Assembly (NCBI GenBank): GCA_020697025.1
Contig: JAJFBO010000047.1
Coordinates: 1 to 7,308, forward strand
Origin: Burkholderiales bacterium
GTDB taxonomy: Bacteria; Pseudomonadota; Gammaproteobacteria; Burkholderiales; UBA11063
DNA: 7,308 nt
Direction of reading: 5' to 3'
Part shown: positions 1 through 6,294 of the stretch, piece by piece
Numbering within the stretch: position 1 is the stretch's first letter
Layout of the letters: every line of letters begins with the position of its first letter
The notes under the pieces: model-generated
Database searches by the model: none
Told to the model about the DNA's origin: nothing
Seen by the model: only the letters and a program-made list of their open reading frames with translations
Made by a program: the position numbers and the translations under genes

Positions 1-1
1 A

Positions 2-373
2 ATGTGGATTTCTTTTGCTATAGCACTAATTGCATTATATATATTAGGTTTGTTAATTGATAATCAAACCTTTTATAATGCGCTGGGAGTTAGTTCAGTA
101 AATAATGCAAACGGTTTATTACTCTTTATGTTAGCTATGGGAGTGGTTACTTTTCCTCTGGCTCCAATATCCAGTTATTTTTCTCGAAAAAATGAGTTTG
201 AAGCTGATGATTTTGCCAAAGAATATGCGAATAAAGATGATTTAATCAGCGGGTTAGTTAAAATGTATAAAGATAATGCTTCTACACTTACCCCGGATGA
301 ATTATATGTTAAATTTTACTATTCGCATCCGCCAGCTAGTGTAAGAATTGCTCATCTACAATCTGGTTCTTAA
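2..373 (+). CDS. M48 family (Ste24-type) membrane metalloprotease, C-terminal part
   Basis: This is the 3' end of a zinc-dependent membrane endopeptidase of the M48 Ste24 (CAAX-protease-like) group; the 5' part, including the HExxH motif, lies upstream of the window. The visible 123 residues contain two hydrophobic segments (about 1-20 and 38-58). They are followed by SRKNEFEAD (61-69), in which Glu65 should be the third zinc ligand, as in the family's SRxxEFxAD motif. Near the end is YYSHPPASVR (about 106-115), the conserved SHPP...R element of Ste24 proteins. In bacteria such proteins are thought to act in membrane protein quality control, but the substrate is unknown here. The Met at position 2 is internal to the gene, not its start. 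The stop lies 4 bp before the rsgA ATG, suggesting cotranscription. HtpX is the main alternative, but the EFEAD and SHPP context fits Ste24 better. Confidence 0.88.
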   Translation: MWISFAIALIALYILGLLIDNQTFYNALGVSSVNNANGLLLFMLAMGVVTFPLAPISSYFSRKNEFEADDFAKEYANKDDLISGLVKMYKDNASTLTPDELYVKFYYSHPPASVRIAHLQSGS

Positions 374-377
374 TTTT

Positions 378-1256
378 ATGCCAACTGGTTTAATCACTAA
401 AAGCTATGGGCGGGGATTCATTGTTGAAGTTGAAAACCTGACCTATACTGCTGTGACAAAAGCAAAAAAAGTTGATTATGTAGTTGGAGATCAAGTTCTT
501 GTTGATATTATAAATGATAAACAGGTACAAATTATCAGTCTTATCCCTAGAAACAACCTGGTTTACCGCATGGATCAAAACCGGAGTAAATTAATTGCGA
601 GTAATATAAGCCAGATAATAATTGTAATTGCTATTAAACCAAACTTTAATCCAAACTTTCTAAATAGTTGTTTACTTTTTGCTGAAAGTGCCGGGGTTTA
701 TCCGCATATTTTGATTAATAAATCAGATTTGGTTGAAAGTGAAGAATTTATACAGCATATAACAAAATTATATCAGGAAAAATTAGGTTATTCAGTTATT
801 AGTTTATCCGCAGCAACAAATTGTGATAAATTAGTACCTTTATTAAAAGAGCAGCAAAGTTTATTAATTGGCCAGTCTGGGGTAGGTAAATCAACAATTA
901 CCAATTGGATTATCCCAGAAGCGTTTACCTTGGTTGATGAGATAACTAAATCAGAGACAAGTGGACGGCATACTACCACAAATGCAACGCTATATCATAT
1001 AGATAAATCTTCAAGTATTATAGATTGTCCGGGGTTGCAGGAATTTGGGTTATATCATTTATCAATTGAAGAGTTGCCGGAATTATTTCCTGAGCTAAGC
1101 TCTTATCTTAATAAATGCCGCTTTCGCAATTGCCGGCATTTAAATGAACCGGATTGTGCAATTACCCAGGCTTATATAACTGGTGCAATTGACAAAATTA
1201 GATTTGGGTTATTACAGTCATTAACTGAAAAGCTAAGTCAAAAAACTAATTACTAG
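378..1256 (+). CDS. rsgA: Ribosome small subunit-dependent GTPase RsgA
   Basis: This circularly permuted GTPase helps late maturation of the 30S ribosomal subunit in the cytoplasm. Numbering from ATG 378 gives 292 residues, the usual length. Residues 1-60 fit the N-terminal OB fold (GLITKSYGRGF start). The GTPase motifs come in the permuted order that defines the family: G4 NKSD (114-117), G5 LSA (143-145), P-loop GQSGVGKST (165-173), switch I GRHTTT (196-201), G3 DCPG (216-219). The C-terminal zinc module is present with Cys247, Cys252, His254 and Cys260. All key residues are intact. I chose ATG 378 because the family begins with a short MxxGLI-like stretch; an in-frame TTG at 348 would overlap the protease gene and add ten residues with no family match. 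No Shine-Dalgarno sequence is evident, so translation may be coupled to the upstream stop 4 bp away. Confidence 0.96.
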   Translation: MPTGLITKSYGRGFIVEVENLTYTAVTKAKKVDYVVGDQVLVDIINDKQVQIISLIPRNNLVYRMDQNRSKLIASNISQIIIVIAIKPNFNPNFLNSCLLFAESAGVYPHILINKSDLVESEEFIQHITKLYQEKLGYSVISLSAATNCDKLVPLLKEQQSLLIGQSGVGKSTITNWIIPEAFTLVDEITKSETSGRHTTTNATLYHIDKSSSIIDCPGLQEFGLYHLSIEELPELFPELSSYLNKCRFRNCRHLNEPDCAITQAYITGAIDKIRFGLLQSLTEKLSQKTNY

Positions 1257-1379
1257 TTGTCATAATTAATCATAGAGTTGAAAAATTCGTTTACCCTGAA
1301 TATCAAGGGTTAAAATTATCTGAAATTTGCTTAAGGCTTATATGAACCTATTATTACTTTAGTGTTATGCTTAATAACG

Positions 1380-1404
1380 GGTAGATAATGCTGCATCATC
1401 TACC
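1380..1404 (+). repeat. Inverted repeat / stem-loop, possible rsgA terminator
   Basis: The two arms GGTAGATAATGC and GCATCATCTACC are complementary over 12 positions with a single A/C mismatch; the innermost bases must open to form the loop. It lies 124 bp after rsgA. A G-T wobble could extend the base. No U-run follows (the next bases are TAAAGCTG), so it is not a standard intrinsic terminator. It could be an RNA processing or 3'-end stabilising hairpin, or an operator-like palindrome. Confidence 0.5.
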
Positions 1405-1448
1405 TAAAGCTGATTAATTTGCCAATCATATTTAAGCCAAAAAGTATT

Positions 1449-1476
1449 TTGACAGGCCAAGACTTTTAAATATAAC
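1449..1476 (+). promoter_or_regulatory. Sigma70-like promoter for the glycosyltransferase gene
   Basis: A perfect -35 box TTGACA (1449-1454) is followed after 16 bp by TATAAC (1471-1476), one mismatch from the -10 consensus. Initiation would be expected near 1482-1484, giving a leader of about 137 nt before the ATG at 1620. It is the best promoter match seen in the window. A second TATAAT at 1498-1503 has no matching -35 at normal spacing. Confidence 0.6.
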
Positions 1477-1478
1477 GT

Positions 1479-1499
1479 TAGTTCTTGAAAAAAGAACTA
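1479..1499 (+). repeat. Perfect 8-bp inverted repeat at predicted transcription start
   Basis: TAGTTCTT (1479-1486) and AAGAACTA (1492-1499) are exact reverse complements separated by GAAAA. The element starts 2 bp after the -10 box of the predicted promoter, so the transcript would begin inside it. As DNA it sits where a repressor operator would block initiation. As RNA, only part of the stem would be transcribed. There is no T-run on either strand, which argues against a terminator. Confidence 0.5.
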
Positions 1500-1619
1500 T
1501 AATAATGTATTCATCAGGATACTGGCGGAATACGCTTTTATAAAGATAACTCTCATAATTTTGAGACGAATAGTGTTATGCAAAAAAGTTAATAAATTAT
1601 TTATTGGAATTGGTTAAAA

Positions 1620-3311
1620 ATGAAATTTCTTACTCATACACGCAAAATACTTTATGCTTTAATCATTTTTTCTGTTTTAATAAAATGTTTAAGCATCTTT
1701 AATACAGTTTTGAATTCAGATGGTGCGTTATATTCACAAGTTGCCTTTAATATCGCGCATAATAAATGGTATGAATTGAAGGATTTTTTTGGGATTTCTG
1801 GAAATTTTCTGGATAAACCTCATTTTGCATTTTGGATAATAAATCTAGCTTTTAAGGCGTTCGGAACAAGTATACTGGTATATAATTCATGTGCAGTAGT
1901 GGCTATTTTACTTGGTGGCTGGCTGGTATATAAATTAGCCAGATTATTTTTTATTAAAGATACCAGCCTTATTGCAGCAATTATCTATCTTAATATATTG
2001 GATATAAATAATAGTCTGATCTCACCTAAACTAGAACCTTACCTGATTTTATTTATTACCGGTAGTACATACTTTGCTTTAAAATACGCATTAAATAGTA
2101 AAATAAAATATTTGCTGCTTACTTGTATTTTCGCTGCATGTTCAGCTATGACTAAAGGATATTTTACTATAGTAATGCCTTTTAGTCCACTTATTGCTCT
2201 TTATATATATTTTAAACTAAACCCAAGTGAAGATCAAAAGCATCTTTGGCCGGGAATCGTAAAAAAACCTTTAATATCATTGATTATGGCTATGCTGCTG
2301 ATTTTACTGTTTATATCACCTTGTGTAATTGCATATTACCTGCAATTTGGTAAAAGCGGTGTAGAGTTCTTTTTTTGGAAAAGTCAATTTGCCAGGTTTT
2401 TGGGGGTACCCGGAGCTGAAGTAGAGCACAACACTACTTTACAGTACTATATAAAACATATACCTTCAATGTGTTTAAGTATTCTAGTTGGAATGCTTCC
2501 GTTTACTTTTCTACTTACAGTCATCAAAAAGGTTAAAAGACACTGCCATATTACAAAATATAAAAGCCCAATTTTTGAGATATGTATACTAAGCCCGGTA
2601 GTTACCATTATTATGGTATTTGCTGTATCTCATTATTATAACTTTTATTATAATTCAATTATATCTCCTTTTATTAGTATATATTTTGCCTGGATTTTTA
2701 CCAAATCCCAAAAATATAAACTTCTACATAATTCACTACTGGTTATTGCATTTCTTGTGATTACTCTGGTAATAGCAACTAATCTTCTTCTCTTTAATAG
2801 TATAGTCTTCACAGCTGGGATAATTGCTTTTATTATCTGTGTTGTTACATATTACAAATTTACAAATATAATATTACGCTCATTAATAATTCTGGTGGTG
2901 ACAGTTAACTGTCACTTTATTTATAACCTGGCGATATTTCATAATTTTTATACCAGACATAATTTAGGATATACGGTAGGAAAGATATTAAAAAGCTATC
3001 CGCCTCACCCGTTGGTAATGTCTACTTTCCAGGATGTTTCGAGCGTAAGCGTAGTAAATCCTCAAATATATGACATTCAATATAATCATGATCTTTCTTC
3101 ATTACCTTATAAAGATAACAACCCATTTTACTTAGTTATAAATAGCTCAAATTATGGAGCTTTAAAAGAACAGCTACAAAAAAATAAACTAACCTATAAA
3201 ATTATCGCTACGTTAGATGATAGAGATAACCCAACCGTTGAAGATATATTAGTTGAGAATCTTCATAAATTTTCTCCTTTTAATATGTACTTAGGTATAG
3301 TCCAAAACTAA
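1620..3311 (+). CDS. ArnT/PMT_2-like membrane glycosyltransferase (GT39-like)
   Basis: This 563-residue integral inner-membrane protein fits the GT-C superfamily (ArnT, PMT_2), which uses polyprenyl-phosphate-linked sugars and glycosylates lipid A or other envelope targets on the periplasmic side. After a first membrane span (about 8-28) comes the catalytic-loop motif SDGALYS, with Asp34 at the position of the family's essential Asp; the usual following Glu is Gly here. LDKPHFAFW (64-72) matches the (E/D)KP element. Further family marks are LEPYL (138-142), MTKG (177-180), FFFWKSQFARFLG (250-262) and SHYYNFYYNSIISP (337-350). I estimate 11-13 spans, then a soluble tail from about 450. The ATG is preceded by a weak GGAA at 1606-1609. 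No undecaprenyl-sugar biosynthesis gene is next to it, so the sugar and acceptor cannot be named. It appears to be monocistronic. Confidence 0.82.
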   Translation: MKFLTHTRKILYALIIFSVLIKCLSIFNTVLNSDGALYSQVAFNIAHNKWYELKDFFGISGNFLDKPHFAFWIINLAFKAFGTSILVYNSCAVVAILLGGWLVYKLARLFFIKDTSLIAAIIYLNILDINNSLISPKLEPYLILFITGSTYFALKYALNSKIKYLLLTCIFAACSAMTKGYFTIVMPFSPLIALYIYFKLNPSEDQKHLWPGIVKKPLISLIMAMLLILLFISPCVIAYYLQFGKSGVEFFFWKSQFARFLGVPGAEVEHNTTLQYYIKHIPSMCLSILVGMLPFTFLLTVIKKVKRHCHITKYKSPIFEICILSPVVTIIMVFAVSHYYNFYYNSIISPFISIYFAWIFTKSQKYKLLHNSLLVIAFLVITLVIATNLLLFNSIVFTAGIIAFIICVVTYYKFTNIILRSLIILVVTVNCHFIYNLAIFHNFYTRHNLGYTVGKILKSYPPHPLVMSTFQDVSSVSVVNPQIYDIQYNHDLSSLPYKDNNPFYLVINSSNYGALKEQLQKNKLTYKIIATLDDRDNPTVEDILVENLHKFSPFNMYLGIVQN

Positions 3312-3616
3312 TATTGCTAACTAATATAATATAGAGTTTTTTACTATTTTTATTAGATGCTAATTATCTGGTGCATAAAGGTTTGGAATTGCTGTGATAC
3401 TGTTATATTATGATGATCCCTTTACTAACCGAAGATTCAACTGTGCAAAAATAATAGCTACATTACTTATGTGGCGATATTATATGTATAGTAAAATTTA
3501 TACATGAAGTCAAATGCTGAATTTAAGTTTCTAACCGGATAAAAAGAAACCTTTAAAATTATGTCACAGGTGGTAGTAAATAAGTTAACTAAAGCAAATA
3601 GTTTATATATTTTGAA
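3312..3616. other. Intergenic region with no gene seen
   Basis: This 305-bp AT-rich stretch separates two convergent genes. Apart from an imperfect AT-rich inverted repeat right after the glycosyltransferase stop (3321-3356) and a weak GTTTC/GAAAC pair near 3527-3553, I see nothing in it. The longest ATG frame noted (from about 3410) is only 14 codons. No RNA gene is recognisable. Confidence 0.6.
3321..3356 (+). terminator. Weak AT-rich hairpin, possible terminator of the glycosyltransferase gene
   Basis: CTAATA (3321-3326) pairs with TATTAG (3351-3356), and ATAG (3331-3334) pairs with CTAT (3344-3347), with an internal loop and a T-rich apical loop. It starts 9 bp after the stop codon, where a terminator is expected. 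It is poor in G-C pairs and has no T-run after the stem, so intrinsic termination is doubtful. Confidence 0.25.
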
Positions 3617-3895
3617 TTACTTTACTAAAGGCTGACCTAGCAAATAAACAACGAGGCCTAATATGGCAATATCACGATTAAGATCGATTTTGCCATATTT
3701 TTCATTATCGGCTTTGGCTTCATAGCTGCTGCTGCCAATTTGGCGAAAAGTCCGCCGAATGAATATTTCATTATTTTTAGAGAGGGCATAAATATTGCCC
3801 TCAATAATGTTTGTTTGTGAAGCATCTATTATTATTTTACCATTATGCCTGATTGTAGGCGACATTGCTTCACCATCCGCATTTATAGTCGCCAA
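3617..3895 (-). CDS. S24 (LexA/CI-like) peptidase domain lacking both catalytic residues
   Basis: The reading frame (92 residues from TTG 3895) matches the C-terminal autoproteolysis and dimerisation domain of LexA/phage repressor S24 proteins. It has GEAMSPTI (8-15, family GDSMxPT), GKIIID (19-24), EGNIYAL (32-38), EIFIRRTF (43-50, family ELxVKRL) and an ILGLVVYLLG end (78-87). The catalytic Ser position is Ala10 (GCA) and the catalytic Lys position is Arg47 (CGG), so self-cleavage should be impossible. No DNA-binding domain is encoded in this frame; the frame is open only back to a TAA around 3925. The TTG has no ribosome binding site, and the frame overlaps the upstream helix-turn-helix gene in the +1 frame relative to it. 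It is either a pseudogene fragment of a repressor, one half of a frameshifted HTH-S24 gene, or a non-cleavable regulator domain. No other phage gene is near. Confidence 0.6.
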   Translation of the reverse strand: MATINADGEAMSPTIRHNGKIIIDASQTNIIEGNIYALSKNNEIFIRRTFRQIGSSSYEAKADNEKYGKIDLNRDIAILGLVVYLLGQPLVK

Positions 3896-4037
3896 TACCG
3901 CGGCTGTTACGTTTTAACTCTTTTGATATGGTAGATTCGCTTACGCCTATAGATTTTGCTATTTGCTTTTGTGAAATAAAATTTGCTTTTTGCAGGCAGA
4001 TGTAGTATCGTTGCTTCTGAGTGAGGTGTTTAGACAT
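3870..4037 (-). CDS. Small helix-turn-helix protein like the N-terminus of IS30 transposases
   Basis: This 55-residue frame starts MSKHLTQKQRYYI and contains QKQIAKSIGVSESTISKEL (23-41) followed by KRN. It is a textbook match to the IS30-family N-terminal helix-turn-helix (KHLTxxQRYxI ... IAxxLGVSxSTISRELKRN). A full IS30 transposase has over 300 residues with a DDE catalytic core; none of that is present here. The start is strongly supported: AAGGA (complement of 4044-4048) lies 6 nt before the ATG, with a TATAAT -10 box just upstream. The frame stops at 3870-3872, immediately before the Ala codon at the lost S24 nucleophile. It could be a truncated transposase remnant, a domesticated small DNA-binding protein, or the N-terminal half of a frameshifted HTH-S24 regulator. 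It is well formed as a gene start, but its function is unknown. Confidence 0.6.
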   Translation of the reverse strand: MSKHLTQKQRYYICLQKANFISQKQIAKSIGVSESTISKELKRNSRGIGDYKCGW

Positions 4038-4063
4038 TATATATCCTTGTAGTAGTGAACAAG

Positions 4064-4069
4064 ATTATA
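4064..4069 (-). promoter_or_regulatory. -10 box for the helix-turn-helix gene
   Basis: On the minus strand TATAAT is perfect (plus-strand ATTATA). Initiation would fall near 4057, about 20 nt before the ATG at 4037, with the AAGGA ribosome binding site in between. No good -35 is found at 17 bp, so the promoter is weak or needs an activator. Confidence 0.4.
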
Positions 4070-4245
4070 AACTGAATGCTTTGCTCCTCTAGTAAATTAC
4101 TCAACCAATATTTAATTTACACCAATCTGTTTTATATTTCCTTTCATAATAGAATCTGCCATTTAACACTACAGAATTTAAGTATATAGTCAGTTAGTAG
4201 TTCATATATAAATACAATTCTAAAATCTTCTAAAGCTGCTATTTG

Positions 4246-4254
4246 TGTTACAAT
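4246..4254 (+). promoter_or_regulatory. Extended -10 promoter for the MCE operon
   Basis: TGTTACAAT is an extended -10 element (TGN followed by TACAAT at 4249-4254), which can work without a strong -35; the hexamer 17 bp upstream (TCTTCT) is indeed poor. Initiation near 4261 would give a leader of about 25 nt. The 248-bp gap from 4038 therefore seems to be divergently transcribed, with the helix-turn-helix gene read the other way. Confidence 0.4.
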
Positions 4255-4285
4255 TATGAATTAAAAATATTTTGCTGCAACAAGT

Positions 4286-5443
4286 ATGTATAAAGAAAAA
4301 TCAAACCAACTTTTAGTTGAACAACCACTGGGTAATATGCAATATATACCCGCTAGTAATACTTTAGAACTTACCGGGGCCTGGTTATGGAAAACTTTAG
4401 ATGAAAAAGATTTTGCGGTCTTAGCCAAAAAAATAGCTGGAACAATTACTCAAATAAATATTGATGGGTCAAAAATTGTCGAAATTGACACGGTAGGTGC
4501 ATTTTTTATCAGCCGTATTCTAAGTTATGCGAGTATGCATAATATTAAAGTAAATAGTTTTTTAATTCCCGAATCAGGTAAGCAGTTTTTTGAACGAATT
4601 GATAAAATAGTTGTAGCTAAACGCAATGATTCAACAGATAAGCCATTTATAGGCTTAGTTCCCTTACTTGGACAAGGAGTTATTAATTTTTTTCTATCAA
4701 TTTTAGAATTCGTGGAATTTTTTGGCCAGTTCATCATGAACTGTATTAATTTTGCTCGTCATCCCCGCCAATTAAATTGGAATGATTTAATCCGTACAAT
4801 TTTTGATGCAGGTTTTAAAGGTGTAGGGGTTGCCTCACTTCTAAGTTTTTTAATTGGAATAACTCTCGCTTACCAGATGGCTCCTCAATTTATAACTTAT
4901 GGGGCTAATGTTTATGTCGTAAATTTTTTAGGTATTGCCTTGCTTAAAGAGGTCTCGCCTTTATTAACAGCAATTATTGTAGCGGGAAGGACTGGCGCCT
5001 CAATTACTGCTGAAATTGGCACTATGAAAGTACAAGAAGAAATTGACGCAATCCAAACTATGGGTATTTCCCCGATAACCCGTCTAGTTCTGCCCAAAGT
5101 AATAGGGGTGATGATTGCCTTACCTTTAATTACGTCTATTGGTGATGTTGCGGGTATGCTAGGCGGTGCTATCGTTTCTAAAGCCTCATTGGATATTAGT
5201 TATGCCTTATTTATTGAGCGGGTTAAAGAATATGTTTTAATGAGTAACTATACAGTTGGAATTTATAAAAGTATTGTTTTTGCTTTTGTAGTATCTTTAG
5301 TTGGTTGTTACTGTGGTTTTAAAGTAAAAGGGGATGCTAATAGTATTGGTGAGCAGACAACCCGTAGTGTAGTTTTAGGAATTATCCTGATTGTATTTTT
5401 TGATGCAGTAATTGCTGTTATTTGCAAGATACTTGGAGTATAA
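4286..5443 (+). CDS. MlaE-family lipid ABC transporter permease with N-terminal STAS domain
   Basis: This is the permease of an MCE lipid transporter in the inner membrane (385 residues). Residues about 20-115 form a STAS domain like MlaB, with the hallmark IDTVG (67-71) in place of the usual (L/I)D(S/T)AG. Residues about 130-385 form the MlaE domain. It has KEVSPLLTAIIVAGRTGA (221-238), AEIGTM (242-247), the ATPase-coupling stretch EEIDAIQTMGISP (251-263), and CGFKVKGDA (343-351) with GEQTTRSVV (355-363) near the end. In canonical Mla, MlaB is a separate protein; here it is fused. The ATG at 4286 has no clear Shine-Dalgarno sequence, and an in-frame ATG at 4337 is possible, but it would start just before the STAS fold. 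The downstream ATPase gene begins 4 bp after the stop. The STAS part probably regulates or stabilises the ATPase, as MlaB does. Confidence 0.93.
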   Translation: MYKEKSNQLLVEQPLGNMQYIPASNTLELTGAWLWKTLDEKDFAVLAKKIAGTITQINIDGSKIVEIDTVGAFFISRILSYASMHNIKVNSFLIPESGKQFFERIDKIVVAKRNDSTDKPFIGLVPLLGQGVINFFLSILEFVEFFGQFIMNCINFARHPRQLNWNDLIRTIFDAGFKGVGVASLLSFLIGITLAYQMAPQFITYGANVYVVNFLGIALLKEVSPLLTAIIVAGRTGASITAEIGTMKVQEEIDAIQTMGISPITRLVLPKVIGVMIALPLITSIGDVAGMLGGAIVSKASLDISYALFIERVKEYVLMSNYTVGIYKSIVFAFVVSLVGCYCGFKVKGDANSIGEQTTRSVVLGIILIVFFDAVIAVICKILGV

Positions 5444-5447
5444 TATT

Positions 5448-6257
5448 ATGATGGTTAGTAATCAGGATACTAATAAACAGCCAATGCCAATAATTGAGAT
5501 AAAAAATTTAGGTACGCGTTTTGGTGATACCTGGGTCCATAAAAACCTGAATTTAACTATTTATCCCAGCCGGATTGTTAATATTATCGGATCAAGTGGT
5601 TCGGGTAAAACCACCTTAGTTCATGAGATTTTGATGTTACAACCAATTACTGAAGGTGAAATATATTTTTCCGGTAAAAAAATATCTAATTATAATATCG
5701 AAGATGCAGCAACTAAAGAAATACTTAGTCAAGTTGGTATGATGTTTCAGCATTGTGCATTATTTTCTTCTTTAAGCGTACTGGAAAATGTAATGTTTCC
5801 TTTGGTTGAATATACCAATTTTTCTACACAAACGATTAGGGAAATTGCCCAGATTAAGCTGCGTTTAACTGGATTACCAGATAATGCATATAATCTTTAT
5901 CCTAAAGATATGAGCGGTGGTATGTTAAAAAGAGTTGCGCTGGCTAGAACACTTGCACTAGACCCCAAGGTCATTTTTTTAGATGAGCCAACAGCCGGCT
6001 TAGATCCAAATAGCGCAAATGGTTTTGATGAGTTAATCTCAGATTTGCAAAAAAGACTTAATTTGACGGTAGTATTAATTACACATGATTTAGATACAAT
6101 TTGGAATATCGCAGATGAAATTGTATATCTGGGTGAAAAAAGGGTTTTATTTCATGACACAGTAGAAAAAGCTGCCAATGCAGAATCTATACCCGAATTA
6201 TATGAATATTTTAATGGTGCGCGCGGGCAGATTACTAAAACTTTTTATACCAAATAA
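5448..6257 (+). CDS. MlaF-like ATP-binding protein of MCE lipid transporter
   Basis: This cytoplasmic ATPase (269 residues) powers the MlaE-type permease encoded just upstream. All nucleotide-binding motifs are intact: Walker A GSSGSGKT (48-55), Q-loop Gln101 in MMFQHCALF, signature MSGGM (155-159; MlaF proteins typically have LSGGM rather than LSGGQ), Walker B VIFLDE (175-180) with catalytic Glu180, D-loop AGLDP (183-187) and switch His213 in ITHD. The C-terminal region (about 230-269) is short, as in this family. ATG 5448 is preferred because GGAG (5435-5438) lies 9 nt upstream inside the end of the permease gene; a second ATG follows at 5451. An in-frame TTG at 5412 would extend it into the permease gene without family support. 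The 4-bp gap indicates tight translational linkage. Confidence 0.95.
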   Translation: MMVSNQDTNKQPMPIIEIKNLGTRFGDTWVHKNLNLTIYPSRIVNIIGSSGSGKTTLVHEILMLQPITEGEIYFSGKKISNYNIEDAATKEILSQVGMMFQHCALFSSLSVLENVMFPLVEYTNFSTQTIREIAQIKLRLTGLPDNAYNLYPKDMSGGMLKRVALARTLALDPKVIFLDEPTAGLDPNSANGFDELISDLQKRLNLTVVLITHDLDTIWNIADEIVYLGEKRVLFHDTVEKAANAESIPELYEYFNGARGQITKTFYTK

Positions 6258-6273
6258 ACTGGTGGAAATATTA

Positions 6274-6294
6274 ATGGAGACAAGGGAGTTTTAA
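6274..6294 (+). other. Possible 6-codon minicistron before the MCE protein gene
   Basis: An ATG at 6274 begins a six-residue frame (METREF). Its TAA (6292-6294) shares its last A with the ATG of the MCE-protein gene. A GGTGGA (6261-6266) stands 7 nt before it, a plausible ribosome binding site. If translated, it would pass ribosomes directly to the next gene by termination-reinitiation. It could equally be chance, since the next gene has its own AGGGAG site within this frame. Confidence 0.25.

Larger units (their letters stand above)
1257..1619. other. Intergenic region between rsgA and the glycosyltransferase gene
   Basis: This 363-bp stretch has no convincing gene. It holds a long inverted repeat (1380-1404), a sigma70-like promoter (1449-1476) and an 8-bp perfect inverted repeat over the predicted transcription start (1479-1499), each listed separately. 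A weak hairpin lies at 1551-1566 (TCTCA, 6-nt loop, TGAGA). There is also a weak CCCT/AGGG hairpin close to the rsgA stop, near 1295-1311, with no T-run after it. Only very short reading frames occur here (9 and 12 codons), and neither has a ribosome binding site. Confidence 0.7.

Noticed and set aside
348..377. TTG start for rsgA overlapping the protease gene
   Set aside because: The ten added residues do not fit the family N-terminus, and ATG 378 gives the usual MxxGLI-type start.
390..578. Minus-strand 62-codon frame inside rsgA
   Set aside because: It lies antisense to a solidly identified gene, shows no recognisable motif and has no ribosome binding site; it is a shadow frame.
788..979. 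Minus-strand 63-codon frame across the rsgA P-loop region
   Set aside because: It is antisense to conserved GTPase motifs and has no family resemblance.
1505..1543. 12-codon frame in the glycosyltransferase leader as a leader peptide
   Set aside because: It has no ribosome binding site and no run of regulatory codons. An attenuator would also need a terminator hairpin, which is not seen.
3862..3930. Programmed +1 frameshift linking the HTH and S24 frames
   Set aside because: No known slippery motif is present: there is no CTT-TGA type site, and TTAAAAC is not in a productive register. A simple indel or chance junction explains the overlap.
3617..4037. Prophage immunity region
   Set aside because: A CI/LexA-like domain hints at it, but there is no Cro-like partner, integrase, or other phage gene in the window.
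3617..4285. Complete IS30 element
   Set aside because: Only the N-terminal HTH matches. No DDE core is present and I saw no paired terminal inverted repeats flanking the locus.
4525..5097. Minus-strand frames (4525-4737 and 4912-5097) within the permease gene
   Set aside because: They are antisense to conserved MlaE/STAS motifs and show no domain signature.
5412..5447. TTG start for the MCE ATPase inside the permease gene
   Set aside because: ATG 5448 has a GGAG site at suitable spacing; the extension has no family support.
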